From NCBI GenBank assembly GCA_002189035.1, contig NEEC01000008.1, positions 2,170,001-2,234,000 on the forward strand: 64,000 bases of DNA, given 5' to 3'. How positions within the stretch are numbered: position 1 is the stretch's first letter; every line of letters begins with the position of its first letter. The DNA comes from Utricularia gibba. Lineage: Eukaryota; Streptophyta; Magnoliopsida; Lamiales; Lentibulariaceae. The translations under genes were made by a program, and so were the position numbers. Of this stretch, positions 48,401-60,172 are shown one piece after another. The notes below the pieces were generated by a model. It did not search any database. It had not been told where the DNA came from and saw only the letters and a list, made by a program, of their open reading frames with translations.

Positions 48401-50406
48401 CCCCATCTCTGAGAAGCTAAAAAATTTCGTACGAAGCTCCACATTTGGATACATCGTCATGTTCTGCCTAGTGATAAATTTCATTGCCGTGGTTATAGAG
48501 ACAACGGTAGGATACTGGCTCTGATCTGATTTTATTGGGATTTCCTTGTCAACTGACTGTATATTTCTATGAATTTCAGCTTGACATTGCCAACAACTCT
48601 GGTCAAGCTGCTTGGCAAGCGGTCGAATTTGTATTTGGTGAGGCTCCATACATCCTCTTTTATCACTGAATAAGTGGTCAAGATCCTTTTTTTGGGAAAT
48701 ATAAATAAAATGTCCTTCCTTTCTTTCATCAGGATGGATTTACGTCATTGAAATGGCCTTAAAAATTTATTCATATGGGTTCCTGAATTATTGGAATGAT
48801 GGGCAAAATCGTTTCGACTTCATAATAACCTGGGTTATTGGTAAGCGCCTTTGTGAAGAATGTGATTCTCAGGCCACATCAGAGATAACTTTTTCTGCGT
48901 GTTGCAGTTATTGGAGAATCAACCACTTTTCTTACCCCTAGTGGGGTCACTTTTCTTTCAAACGGAGAATGGTGAGGTTTCTTCAACTAGTATTTTCCCT
49001 GCGTTTGTTTTCTTCATCTAATTTTGCAAAGCCTGACTTTTTCTCCAAATTTAGCTTAGAATGCTTCCCAAAACAAGGTTCTGTGCCCATTTTACAATGC
49101 ATCAAGTCCAAAACGCACTAGTACTGCTAAATATGTTGTGTTTATTCATCTACTTGATATCCCTCGTCTCAGAAAGTGAAACAATATCTTTGTTGACGGG
49201 CATAGTTACTTTCTTACAATTTGCTTTACCTGGAAAAAAGAAAGGCTTTGCTATGTTTGAATCTTACCACTATTTTTTTTTTCTTTTTTGCAGGATCCGT
49301 TATCTTTTAATAGCAAGGATGCTGAGGCTGGTCAGACTATTATTGCACGTTCAACAGTATCGAGCTTTTGTTGCAACATTCTTGACACTTATTCCAAGTC
49401 TAGCACCTTATCTGGGAACCGTGTTTTGTGTCTTATGCCTTTACTGCTCTCTTGGCGTACAGGTAATACACTCCAGGCACACATTTTTTTTAGAATCCGA
49501 GGTTCCCTGCAGATTACTTGGTTTCTTATTCATTCTTTAGATCTTTGGGGGTATTGTAAATGCTGGAAATCCAGACCTCAGTGGCACCGATCTCGAAGAT
49601 AGCGAGTATCCTTTTTCCCATGAGTGCTATGCTGCATTGCTTAATGACCTTTGAGACTTTCCTCTGTTTCCTTTGACGAATGTCAGCTACCTCCTCTTCA
49701 ACTTCAATGACTATCCAAATGGAATGGTAACACTCTTCAATTTGCTAGTGATGGGAAGCTGGCAAGTCTGGATGCAGGTACACAAATTAGTTCACCTGTG
49801 TTTTGTGGGTCGATATTCGTGTAAGGTGTCTAACTAAGGTTTGAAAACTCAGAGCTACAAGGAGCTGACGGGGACTATATGGACGTATGCCTTCTTCATC
49901 AGCTTCTATCTGATTGCCGTCTTGCTGCTGTTGAACTTGGTATGCATCTCCAAAGAGCATTGTTCCTTTTAATCCAGCTCTGATCCCAGACAGAATAAGA
50001 AAACAAAACATCTCTTTTCACATTGTTTCAGATTGTGGCTTTCGTCTTGGAGGCTTTCTTCGCCGAAATGGAAATCGAATCAGCTGGTAATGGTGAAACA
50101 GAGGTCAGTCACACAGATTCAATGCATAAAAATGTAGCACACCACACTTGTGATGATAAGGTTGCCTCAAAACTGAACTTGATGCAAATCTCAGGGAACC
50201 ACAATACGGAAGCGCAAAGTTGTGGGGTACGTACACAAAACTGAACACTCTTATCTGAGATTGCAGCTCAAGCAAGAGATGTCTTACACTTAACACAACT
50301 GATGATTCACAGGACATCATCAAGGAACCAAAGGGTTGATGCGCTGCTGCATCATATGCTGAGTGCAGAGCTGAACAAATCAGGAGATGCTGCTGCTGCT
50401 CCATGA
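45405..50406 (+). CDS. TPC1: Vacuolar two-pore cation channel TPC1 (SV channel)
   Basis: Twenty-three coding exons: 45405-45542, 45887-46030, 46133-46228, 46424-46519, 46671-46801, 46916-46976, 47068-47234, 47319-47424, 47528-47605, 47835-47896, 47983-48055, 48218-48283, 48348-48506, 48580-48637, 48733-48840, 48908-48971, 49294-49462, 49541-49605, 49687-49777, 49853-49939, 50032-50103, 50195-50226, 50313-50406; 738 residues, no break. Two Shaker-like repeats: pore 1 around [18 protein letters not shown], pore 2 around [17 protein letters not shown]; second voltage sensor RMLRLVRLL. Two EF-hands lie between them: the first loop ([12 protein letters not shown]) has lost several ligands, the second (DDSHDVKICLEE) is better kept. 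TPC1 is the Ca2+- and voltage-gated vacuolar channel of systemic signalling. Luminal Ca2+-sensing residues are partly substituted (see findings). Confidence 0.95.
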
Positions 50407-50630
50407 ACAAGAGAAAGATGCACTTTGAGCTTGCTGCTCCCTCCTCTTCTGCTTTCCCTTTTCAGTCCGTTTCTGTCATCAAGTTCAGAACTTCAGCTCA
50501 AATGCCGAATCTTGCTGCTGCTCCATGGACAAGTGGAAGTTTCCCTCGAGCTTGCTCCGGTCATCTTCTTCTGCATCTCTCTGTTTCCCTCGAGCTTCAG
50601 GTCAAATGCCCAAATCTCTCTGTAGTGCTA
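50390..50630 (+). repeat. Tandem duplication spanning the TPC1 stop codon
   Basis: TGCTGCTGCTCCATG occurs at 50390 (the end of the coding region) and at 50512, an offset of about 121 bases. Parallel similarity continues (ACAAG, GAGCTTGCT, TCTTCTGC, TTCAG/GCTCAAATGCC) to about 50615. The second copy is in the 3'UTR. It could give a read-through extension but the first stop is intact. Confidence 0.65.
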
Positions 50631-50850
50631 CGTTCTTGTGTTGTATTTGTAGTAAGACGGAAATACCCTCGAGAATAAAATTATATTTGAAATTTCAAAA
50701 TTAAAAATAATCTTAAGTACAATAAATGCCATCAGTCTTGAGAAAATGAAGTGATTCAAATAGAAGGCCGAGAAGACTGGGGGGCTCTCTTGGCTTAGAA
50801 AAACCCTTGCCGTGTCTCGGTAGGCGTTTCCAGTAACACATTGCTTGTCG

Positions 50851-52202
50851 ATGGGCGCGTATCGAGCTGACGACGACTACGATTACCTGTTCAAGGTTGT
50901 GTTGATTGGCGATTCCGGCGTCGGCAAATCTAATCTTCTCTCCAGGTTCACTCGGAATGAGTTCAGCTTGGAGTCCAAGTCCACAATCGGAGTTGAGTTT
51001 GCTACGAGGAGCATTCGCGTTGATGAGAAGGTGGTGAAAGCGCAGATTTGGGACACTGCTGGTCAAGAGAGGTACGCTCGTCTTACCAGATCGTGTTCGG
51101 GGGTAAAACTTGGTTAGGTGTAATGCGTGGTTCGGTTTTCTGCTAACTTTTGGCGGTGAATCGAGATCTTCATTTCTGGTTGGGATGATAATGGGATCGC
51201 TGTCTTTAATGCTGTTTCTTGTTTGGTAGCTTTTTATATTAGACTGATTCACGTAGATCTGGGAATGCGGTGGCCCGATCTGAAATTTTTTGACGGTCGG
51301 AATGACCTGATCTGCACAGTTTGAATTGCTAGGGTTGTTCGGATCACCGATATCGTGCACATGAATTTGCCTTGCTGCTTTTCCCATGCTAGATTTGCTG
51401 CATGGTCATGATGGCCATCCCATCCCCCCTGTTGCTTGAATCAGAAAATTACACTTGTTCATATATGAGCTTCTCAATCTAGTTTCTCTAGAACCATTCT
51501 CAGCGAATGAAATTTTCGAGAATCCTAGCATCTGATATCCGTGTCAATCTGCTGTTGTTGATCTTATGCCCATTCAGTGTTCTGCTTGCTTGTTTTCTCT
51601 TCACCAGTGTTTTCTTTTCTTAAAATGTTTTCCACTCATCAATTCGTGACATGAAGCTTGCCGTGGAACAAGGGCTTCTTCAGTTTTTCTGTTCACTGTT
51701 TCCTTTGTGAAACACCCTCTGGTTTCTACCATATGCATATATCTAATCACTGATTCATTCTTTCTGAAGGTATCGTGCGATAACAAGTGCTTACTACCGA
51801 GGAGCTGTGGGTGCGTTGCTGGTCTACGATGTCACACGCCATGTTACATTCGAAAATGTGGAGAGATGGCTCAAGGAGCTCAGGGACCATACCGACTCCA
51901 ACATAGTTATCATGCTCGTGGGAAACAAAGCCGACTTGCGACACCTGCGTGCTGTTTCGACCGAAGACGCCACTGCTTTCGCCGAAAGGGAGAAGACATT
52001 TTTCATGGAAACCTCAGCCCTTGAATCAATGAACGTCGAAAATGCCTTCACCGAAGTGCTCACACAGATTCATCAGATTGTGAGTAAGAAAGCTCTCGAA
52101 GCTAGCGATGATCCCGCATCTTTACCAAAAGGGCAGACCATCAACGTTGGTTCCAAGGATGATGTCTCAGCTCTTAAGAAAGCCGGCTGCTGCTCTACTT
52201 AG
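50851..52202 (+). CDS. RABA1: Rab11-type small GTPase RABA1
   Basis: Two exons, 50851-51071 and 51770-52202, 217 residues, no break. P-loop GDSGVGKS, switch I effector region [12 protein letters not shown], switch [22 protein letters not shown], base-binding NKADL and SAL motifs, hypervariable tail and C-terminal CC prenylation motif (KKAGCCST). The intron splits the QER|Y codon, the usual place in plant RABA genes. RABA1 proteins traffic cargo from the trans-Golgi/recycling endosome to the plasma membrane and cell plate. Overall sequence is closest to my memory of the RABA1f group. The ~700 bp intron is the longest in the window. Confidence 0.95.
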
Positions 52203-52606
52203 ACACTCCATTTTTCCTGCAATGCCGCGCACCAGACTACACGGTGATGGTCTATTCTCCTTCGCTATCCATATGCTTTCATTTTGGATCCCTTGTTTGT
52301 AATGCCTGTGTTTGATTTATTTTTCTTGGTGGAAGCTGCTTATTCTAGTAGTTGCTCAACTTATCTCATCACTATGAAGCTTGCTGTGTGCTGTTTCTTC
52401 TTCCTTTTCATCAAATTGCATGACTAGAAACTTGAACCAACACATTGCACAAGCCAAGTTGCTGTTCATTACAGAATACAGACAAGGAAATGGATGCAAG
52501 GGTGGTGCCAATGTAACAACCAGAAACCATCTTCAACCAGAAGCAGTAGTCATCGTCAATCTCCTCAAACCAAATACACTAAAGTTTAGGAACGAAGAGC
52601 GTACCG
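52203..52606. other. 3' flanks of convergent genes
   Basis: 3'UTR of the Rab gene and of the minus-strand gene at 52607. Nothing else. Confidence 0.5.
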
Positions 52607-53152
52607 TCAACCACTAGAGCTAGGGCGGTTCCCACCTCCAGAAATGGGTCTTCTCTCGAACACCTCAGGCGCGAAGCCTCCAGCGCGGTGAATCGATGCC
52701 GGACGGTGTCCCCTCGGCTCCGGCTTGCGGCCGATTTCGATGCCCTTGGTGGGCTTCTCCTCCCTGGGTACGAACCCCGGCCTCAGATGCGGCGGAACGA
52801 AGCGGTCGGACTTGACGGGAGACGGATTGATCGCGGGGATGGAAATCGGAGGATTTAGGGGAACAGGATCGGGATCCGAAAGCGGCGGTTTCGGTTGGTT
52901 CGGGGAGGAGGCAGATGAAAGAGGAGGAAACTTGTCTCTGGTTTCCGGATTGTTCTGGGCGGAGGGCGATTTGGGAGCTGGACGGCTCAAAACGAGCATG
53001 TTTCCATGGATTCTGGAGTTGGAGAGAAGGGTTTTAGTCTGATTGGGGAAGGATTTGGGTGCGGCGATGGGACTGGTTGCGCCCTCGTTGCTCAGCTTTT
53101 TCTCGAAGATTCCATTGAAGTTGAGAGGGGTGTACTTGTTGCTTCTTGCCAT
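52607..53152 (-). CDS. Uncharacterised proline/arginine-rich plant protein
   Basis: One exon, 181 residues from the ATG at 53152 (MARSNKYTPLNFNGIFEKKL). The frame is open further upstream, but that part is a translated (CGG)n microsatellite and poly-Arg, so it is 5'UTR. The protein is Pro/Ser-rich with basic patches (SDRFVPPHLRPGFVPREEKP) and a Gly/Ser tail; no membrane segment or known domain. The conserved-looking N-terminal 20 residues and the VPPHLRPG motif suggest a real, probably intrinsically disordered protein. No function can be given. Confidence 0.6.
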   Translation of the reverse strand: MARSNKYTPLNFNGIFEKKLSNEGATSPIAAPKSFPNQTKTLLSNSRIHGNMLVLSRPAPKSPSAQNNPETRDKFPPLSSASSPNQPKPPLSDPDPVPLNPPISIPAINPSPVKSDRFVPPHLRPGFVPREEKPTKGIEIGRKPEPRGHRPASIHRAGGFAPEVFERRPISGGGNRPSSSG

Positions 53153-54150
53153 CCACCTGCTTCTCCTCCTCCGTCGCCGCCGCCGCCGCCGCCTGTATAA
53201 TTCTTCTTCTCGGGGGGAGGGGAGGCGCCGAGCTCTCTTACCACTTGTTTTCCCCTTTTTAGCCCGGGTTTGTATTTTTGTGCCTGCCTCCAATCCAATC
53301 AGGACGCGCCACGCTCCTAGCCACGTTGAAGATCTATTCTATATTACTAGCGATCGAATTTAATATTACTACAAAAATTAAAATTGTATTTTGTTTGTTT
53401 GGTGTGATCCTTTTCATTTAATCCACATTTTAAAGATTTCTCTTTAAAAATGCATTATTCTTGTTACATTAATTTTCAGATTGGTAAGCAAAATGTCACT
53501 CCTCAGTTCTCCCTTTATTTGAAATTTTAAAAGAAATGTCTTGAAAATGAGAATAATTATTTTGAAAAAATATATAATAAATTTAAAAGTCAAAAAGTTA
53601 GGCTCAAATTATTATGTACATGCTTACATGGCACAGCTAGCAACTGCATCATTTTCCTCTATTACCTAATACCACTTTGACCTTTTTTTGCATTATTTGT
53701 TATTTTTAAAAGGGATTATTTATAGATAAAAAAATGTTTTGATAGAATATTATAATAATAATAATGTAGTTAAAAAAATATGTAATTATTTTATAAATTA
53801 ATTGAATATAATACAAACACACAATTCCTCGTACATAGTAAAACCAACAATGTAATTCAAACATTTTAGATGTACGATTGTTTTACTTGGTATTCTTTTC
53901 AAGCATTTCTCTGTGGGATTGTTTTACTTGGAGCATTCCTCTGATTCGTTTGTATGCATCTTTAAACTCTGATGTGCTTTCCCAGTGGTGTGCACGAGCA
54001 TGGAGTGTGACATAACCACAGACCAGAAAGAGCATCATGTTGGGCCACCATCGAGGAATATGATGTGCAGAGGGCAAATTCAGTTGATCAGAAACTGAGG
54101 TCAGGGATGCCGATCAGCTCCCCTGCATCTGCTCTCGCATTAAACATGGG
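53153..54150. other. Intergenic with (CGC)n microsatellite
   Basis: Contains a CGC triplet repeat at 53172-53193, then AT-rich sequence to about 53870. On the minus strand 54077-53883 reads HHWESTSEFKDAYKRIRGML to a stop, which looks like a terminal helix-rich exon, but no upstream exon was found. Confidence 0.4.
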
Positions 54151-54468
54151 GTGGTATCAGTTATGACAGACAACATTCCTCTTCGTGTTGCAGCCTGTTT
54201 TTCAGAACCCCATGAACGCCCGAGCTGCGAGGGAATCCTGACTCGCTTGTTGGACTGTGAATTAGCACTTCGCGTACAGGAAAACCAACACAGGGTCTCA
54301 TTTCTTGTACATGGGAAATTTGATATCTACTCCCTCGTACATGTAATTGATTCTCATGATGAGAAACACAAAGCTTTACATTTCATGACCCGCTCGTCTC
54401 TTGGGAAGGCCTGGGGTGCTCCTGTAGCTAAAACATTTGAGACATATTGGGGATTGGTCATTCATTAG
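54151..54468 (+). other. Orphan open frame, possible kinase-tail relic
   Basis: A 105-codon frame on the plus strand. The part LRVAACFSEPHERPSCEGIL followed by TRLLDCELAL resembles subdomain XI at the end of a protein kinase domain (invariant Arg before Pro-Ser). The sequence beyond does not look like any family I know and may be intronic. No other kinase exon lies upstream, so a truncated relic is the most likely reading. Confidence 0.25.
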
Positions 54469-54643
54469 CCATCTGAAGCAAGGTTTATTGATGCATGCTC
54501 ATCTCATTGGATACCTTTTTTTGCTTCAGATAATTAAATAGCGCAGAAAATTCAAAGTGCTTTCCCCTGTTTCCGCAGATCACGGACGCTTCTCTCGGCC
54601 TCAATGAAGTCTTGGGGAGGGTCTTGAGGCATCACTTGTGGTG

Positions 54644-56781
54644 CTACATTTTCTGTTGCAAGACTTGGCGCAGCTGAATCTTCCGGTTCTCCACACGAGC
54701 TTCCATCAGTCTGGCCTTCAAGCTATCCTTGACACCACTTCTCGGCCATTCAATGCACCCTTTGGCCTGAATTCCATGATGTTTCCCGGACTCCGGTGAG
54801 CTCATCTGTTCGGAAAAATCGTAAGGGAGGAAACCACCTTTCTTGGGGCCATTTTCCTTCGATGTTGTGGTTTGGTTTGAAAGTCTGGAGGCAGTGTTTC
54901 CATCAACAGATATGATTCTACAGTTGCCCCCATTGGCAGGGCATGACTTCCATATCTTAGATGCTGATGAACCCACGCTAGTATCCATGATGGGTGTCTC
55001 GCGTCTGACGTTGTTCCCCTCCCTGCGAATCCTTGCCCTTGAAGCACTTCTGCCATGGAAACCTTTTCCAGCTGAAGGATCGCTTCTGGAAGGTGAGTAA
55101 CTAGAGCCTCGATCATCCTCAGCTTGACTCACCGTCTCCCATTCACTGGTATCATCATCAAGAGCACCACTTTGGTCAATGTACCCATTGTGTTGGGCTT
55201 GAGTAATGTCGCTGCTAACCTTCTTCACCTCCGGACTCACTGTGTTGTTGGATGCATGGCTTGCAGGACTGTAGCCTACAAATGGTTCTTCTTCGTCTCC
55301 CTTGTGGTGAGATTGAGACTCACCCATAACATTTTCGAAAATGGAGAAGATCTCATCCTGATTTGGAGGCTCATAGTTCAAGTTCCTGACATCATGCATG
55401 TTAACAGATGCAGCAACCTGTTTCAGGAACTGGGCTTTCTTGATCTCCCCTGAATCCACCCTTTGAGCTGTAGAACTCAGGAAACAATCAAGATCAGCTA
55501 TAAGCTGGTTCATCTGGTTGTATTTCTCCTCAAGCATTACCTTGGCATCCACCAATTTCATCTGTACACGCTCCTCGCGCCAAATCTCAGCCATCTGCAG
55601 CATCTTCCTTTCGTCTTCAACTTCCTCCCGCACAAGAACAGTCTCTTGTTTCAGTGCTTCAACTTCCGCCTTGTCTTCTCCAATCTCCTTGGCAAGCTCA
55701 TCACATACTTCCTCTATAAGTTCACGAGACTTCCTCTCCTTCTCATACTCCTGAACGTAGTGCTTCGCTGATAGCTTGACGTTTGTCAACTCATTCACTA
55801 ACTTAGAATTCATCATCTCCAGCCTTTGACGGTTTTTCTTTTCTTGAAGCAGTTCATCTTTCATGTCATGCAATATAACACGCACTTTATCATACTCTCT
55901 GCTCCTCCAGGCAGCCTTCTCTTCGCTGACCTTTTCAAGGAACTGTTTGAGCTTCTTGTTTGAAGATCTGCGCTCAGTTTCAAGATGATTTATTCGGGCT
56001 TTCGCCTGATCGAGCTCTGCCTCAAGAGTGGATATAATAGCAGCAGACCGCTGGTCGCCAGGCTTCGTTCGCTTTATTGGCCCCTCCATTTCTGAGTTTG
56101 GACACTGATACAATGGATCAAACTGCAAGCTCTGCATATTGGAATATAGAAAGAAAAGTGAAGACAATCAGCAAGAAAGTGAATACCTTGAAGCGAGGCC
56201 CTTGTTTTGGACCAGATTCCGAATCCCGGCTGCTCGTTATATTCTTCACCGGAGAAGGATCCCCCATGTTTACAGGATTGCAAGGTGTGTTCTCTCCACC
56301 GTGTCTTCCTCCAACCTGCAGAACAAGGTAAGAACTACAGGTATCATTCAAGGATTGCGAAAAACTAGCCGACACAAGTAGGGATGGTGGCAATGATCTG
56401 TCAAAGGGAAATCTAATCTACCTGAACACCAATCCTTTGATCCTGCACATCAGGCAATTTCATTCGCCAGAGTCCGGCGGCAAGTTTCCTTGCCGACACA
56501 GCAGCCCTAATTCGGCCACCAACACCTTCGCGGGAGTTTTGATGGTCTTCCATGGACTCCTCATTATTCACAATGCGCCCATCAAACTTCCATTTGAGCA
56601 AAGGGGTTTCAGGCCTGCTATATATCCTAGCAGACGGATCCAGAAATTCCCTCCTCACCTTGAACCCACGCCTGGGATTCTTCGTTCTCCGGCGCGGTGG
56701 CTTCTTCGGAGGAAAAGTAGGCCTATTTTCCGGTGGCACCATTTCCTCAACACCATGTCTTTCACTAGAGACTAACTTCAT
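54644..56781 (-). CDS. Plant coiled-coil protein (At5g41620/USO1-like family)
   Basis: Three exons, 56422-56781, 56187-56315 and 54644-56131, 658 residues, no break. The N-terminus is basic and ends in the family motif SARKLAAGLWRMKLPDV. The third exon encodes a long coiled coil (about residues 180-400: LEAELDQAKARINHLETERR ... EKVSEEKAAWRSREYDKVR ... LMKD-type heptads), then an acidic/Ser-rich linker, and a C-terminal segment WPRSGVKDSLKARLMEARVE. Plant members of this family are annotated as At5g41620-like or intracellular-transport USO1-like; functions are poorly known, with cytoskeletal or membrane-tethering roles suggested by the coiled coil. The ATG at 56781 has a purine at -3. Confidence 0.85.
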
Positions 56782-59000
56782 TGCTATTGCTGCAGAAGAA
56801 CAGAAAAACCTCGGCCCAACTCCTGCGTCCCACGCGGAGGCGCGTGAGCACCCCAACCTCTCAGAGACGGGGGAATGCGATAATTCTCCGTGGTACTTTT
56901 CAGATCAGAACACCATCGAAAATGTAGGGATGTGTGGATTCAGCCGCAGTCAACCTCTCCTCAAGAACACCATCGGAAATCTTGGGGTACAGATTCCCTT
57001 CAACAGGAAAAAGGGATGGGCGCTGCCGAGAATCCAACAAACCGAAACGACGTCGTGGAATATGCGTCTCCCCGACAGTCCCTCTCCCTCTTCTCAGTCC
57101 CCCGCCAGTTGGACCGCTAAACCGCGGCCCAATTGACCACTGCTGCCGCCAATATTTTTTAATTTTTCCCCCATTTTATTTAATAATATCAAACATATCA
57201 AAATATTTTATTTTCTTATATTTATGTTTAATATATTTAAATATTATGATTTTTACATCAAATATAATTTATATGCATGTGTGTCCATATCTCCAAATAA
57301 AAAAATTCACTCAATTAAATTTTTGGAATCTTACACAAATTTTAGTATTTAAAAAACCCTCCACTTGTATGATGAGTGAAATGTGTCACATAAATTCTTA
57401 CTTCACTTTTTTTTGTTAGATATATTGGTATTAATATTAAAATTTTATAATTAGTGTATTCTATGCCATTTTTTTCATGTGTGCATATTATACACATTTA
57501 AATAGAGTTGCAACCTGTTCAGGACCGAAATATTGGAATAGAATTGTAATAAGTTGGAACTATAATAAAGCAAAATATAAAATTTGGTAGATATTAAAAT
57601 AATATGTAAGAAAAATTAATAATAAAAAAACACTTGTGTGCAATTGTGGCACAAATTATTTATAAGAATGAGGTTTTGGATGTTCATATTTTATATTCAT
57701 TACATATGATAGTCTTATAATATGAATTTTGTAATTTGTTTAATATAATTAAATAATTTAAATGCGGTAAGATTAGTAGGCAGATGGTACTGTGTGGCCG
57801 ACATTCGGTGGTTGACTGGCGTCCAAAAAAACCCTAAATTCCAGGTAATGACTGGTATTGCCCTCCTGGGATTTGCATCACTTCTGCAATCAAGTTGTTA
57901 GAAGGAAAGAGATAATCTTGGGCCGTTGGGGCGTTGACGGAGGTAATCTGTTGTTGTGTGGGTAGTATTTTGTATTTTCGCTTTTTATTTTTTATTTTCT
58001 CCTAATTTTTGTTTCGTGCTTGCGCTGGTGCGGTTCTTTTCTTGCTGTCGACGCATGCATGCTTGATGTGCTGTTTGCAAGTGTGAATTTCTGTTCTTTT
58101 TTTTTTCTTGAGGACGGTGTTTGGATTTGTGGGTTTTGTAGTGTTGTGATTTAGGAGTTGCTTCACTGTGACGAATCGTCAGCCTCGTCTGCAAAGGAAT
58201 GAATAGACAAGCAGGAGGCTTCCTTTTTTTAGTTTGGTGGGAATGTTATTCTTCTGAATTTAGACGTATGCGAGGCTGAGTTTGGGCTAACTCGATTCAT
58301 CTTACTAGAAATGGGAGTGTTGGTTACATGACGTTATATATGATAGGTGCGTTCTCCCCTCGCCTATTGTGACAGGCGAATAGCTGTATTTTACCTTTGG
58401 CTTGTGTTGAGATGGGTGATGTATTCAGCAATTGATCATCCAAATATAGTGTCGAGCTTTTGTGAGTTCCTTATCTTTTGATGATCTTTAATTAGGAAGT
58501 GAAGGCGATGGTATTCCTTTTATGCTCGAATAAAGTTAGACAACTTCTCTGTGTCATGCTGTGCACTTTCGAGGATTTCATCAGCTGTTTCCCAAGAAGT
58601 AGCGACCGATTATACTTTTGACAATTTGGTAAAAGTAAAAGAGTGACTAAGATTGAAGTATAGAATCGCTGAAGATTCTTCTTGATGCTGTACGTTTGAA
58701 AGCTTTTCAAATAAATTGCTATGCTCTAGTTTTGTATTGCTGCAATTATCCAGGAGCTTTTTTAAAAAAATTATGCTTCCAAGCTATGTGTCTGCTTCTC
58801 TGGTGTTAAAATGTCGCTACTTGTTTCCTTAATCAGTATGTTGTTAGTTTTGTGCTGTGAGCATTTATCACTCCTTTGTATCCCTGAGAGGTTTATCATA
58901 CAATTTTCTACAGGAATATACAGACATTTCTCTAGCCAGTCTAGCGAAGATCTATGTGATATTTTTCTGCATAGTGATAGTCGTTTTTAAAACTCTCTGA
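56782..59000. other. Divergent promoter region and AT-hook gene leader
   Basis: 5'UTR/promoter of the coiled-coil gene to about 57130; the open frames there (plus strand) are shadows. AT-rich spacer 57140-57780. From about 57800 to 59000 is the leader of the AT-hook gene; the TTTTCTACAG near 58911 could end a 5'UTR intron. Confidence 0.5.
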
Positions 59001-60172
59001 ATGAATCCAGTCATTCTACTTGAGACCTCTGGTGGCCCATCAAGTCATCAAGAAAAGCGTAAGCGTGGCCATCCACGGAAGGATACAAGCCTGAAGAACA
59101 ATGAATCCCTTCGTTTAGCATTTGGTTCACAGGATGCTCTTGGAGCTCAATCCATGGTGGGACAACCGGTAGCTGGTTTCATTGAGGCCTCCTTTGATGC
59201 TGGTTTTTTGCTGACTCTTAGAATTGGGAACTCCACTACAAATTTGAGGGGTGTCGTTTTCAAGCCAGAACACTCTGTTCCCATCACACCTGAAAATGAT
59301 GTTGCTCCACACCTTCAAAAGATCGGTGGGGATGTTCTTAGTTTTCTGCCTGAGAATCACAGTTGGACTCGCTATCCAAAACCTGCAATCGTAAAAGCCG
59401 GTACTAAACATGGATCTACAACTACAAATGCTGCTTCTGTCACTTTATTTGACAGCAGAGGTAATGTGGTTTCTATGTCCTTCAAGCTGTTAGTTTTGCA
59501 AGCCGAGTGCCAACTTCCAGTCTAATGCCTGCAGATGCATCCCAAACTACTCATCTGCTTGCTCTTGGAGACAAGGACATACACATGGTCGAGCCACTGT
59601 CTGCTATCCCTCCAAATCGAGCAATGCCAGTCGACCAGAGTTATATTGTGTCACCTCTCCCCACCAACCACCAAGTTTCACAGGGAATCCAGCAGCAGAA
59701 TTCTAATCGAGGCACATCTAGCTTTGGACAGGCAGAGAAGGCCACGCCAATAGTATCATCAGATACCGACAACATGACCTCTCAAGAATCATCTGATGAG
59801 CAATCTGAGAATGGCATTGATGAGGAGTTAGATGTTTCTGGTGATTTAGATTTAGCTCTTGATGTAAAGCAAGAAGCTACCAACTCCAATGAAATATTTC
59901 CTGCTGCGCCTTCCGATACTGCTCCCACAACAAACTTGTTCAGTTACGGAACTGGAAGGATGACTGATCTCTTACAGGTATGAAAAAAAGCAGAAAAGTT
60001 GGACACATTCCTGACAATTACTCCAGAAACTGCCATTTCTGACAGCTGGTTTCAGGCTGTTCAGGAGAACATCAAAGACAAGCAAGTTGAAATTGCTGAG
60101 CAGCGGATACCATCCACTTCCAAAGTTGAGTTCAATGAATTCGGGGCTTCAGCAGCTTATCCTAAGAACTAA
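59001..60172 (+). CDS. AT-hook motif protein (At5g54930-like)
   Basis: Three exons: 59001-59460, 59535-59977 and 60056-60172, 339 residues. Near the N-terminus is one AT-hook-like motif, KRKRGHPRK, with His in place of the core Arg of RGRP. It is followed by the conserved region MVGQPVAGFIEASFDAGFLL, TLRIGNSTTNLRGVVFKPEH, SVPITPENDVAPHLQ. The second exon is acidic and Ser-rich. The first intron is only 74 bases; without it the frame stops at 59525. An alternative last splice (donor at 60124, acceptor at 60189, phase 0) would replace the last residues by QEIPQTAGDLVVHAAYGF and beyond. Probably nuclear, DNA-associated; function uncertain. Confidence 0.75.

Noticed and set aside
50713-51387. 224-codon minus-strand frame over the Rab first exon
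   Set aside because: Antisense shadow of a conserved Rab exon and its intron.
56552-57419. Plus-strand frames over the first exon and promoter of the coiled-coil gene
   Set aside because: Overlap a well-supported minus-strand exon and AT-rich promoter; no splice or domain support.
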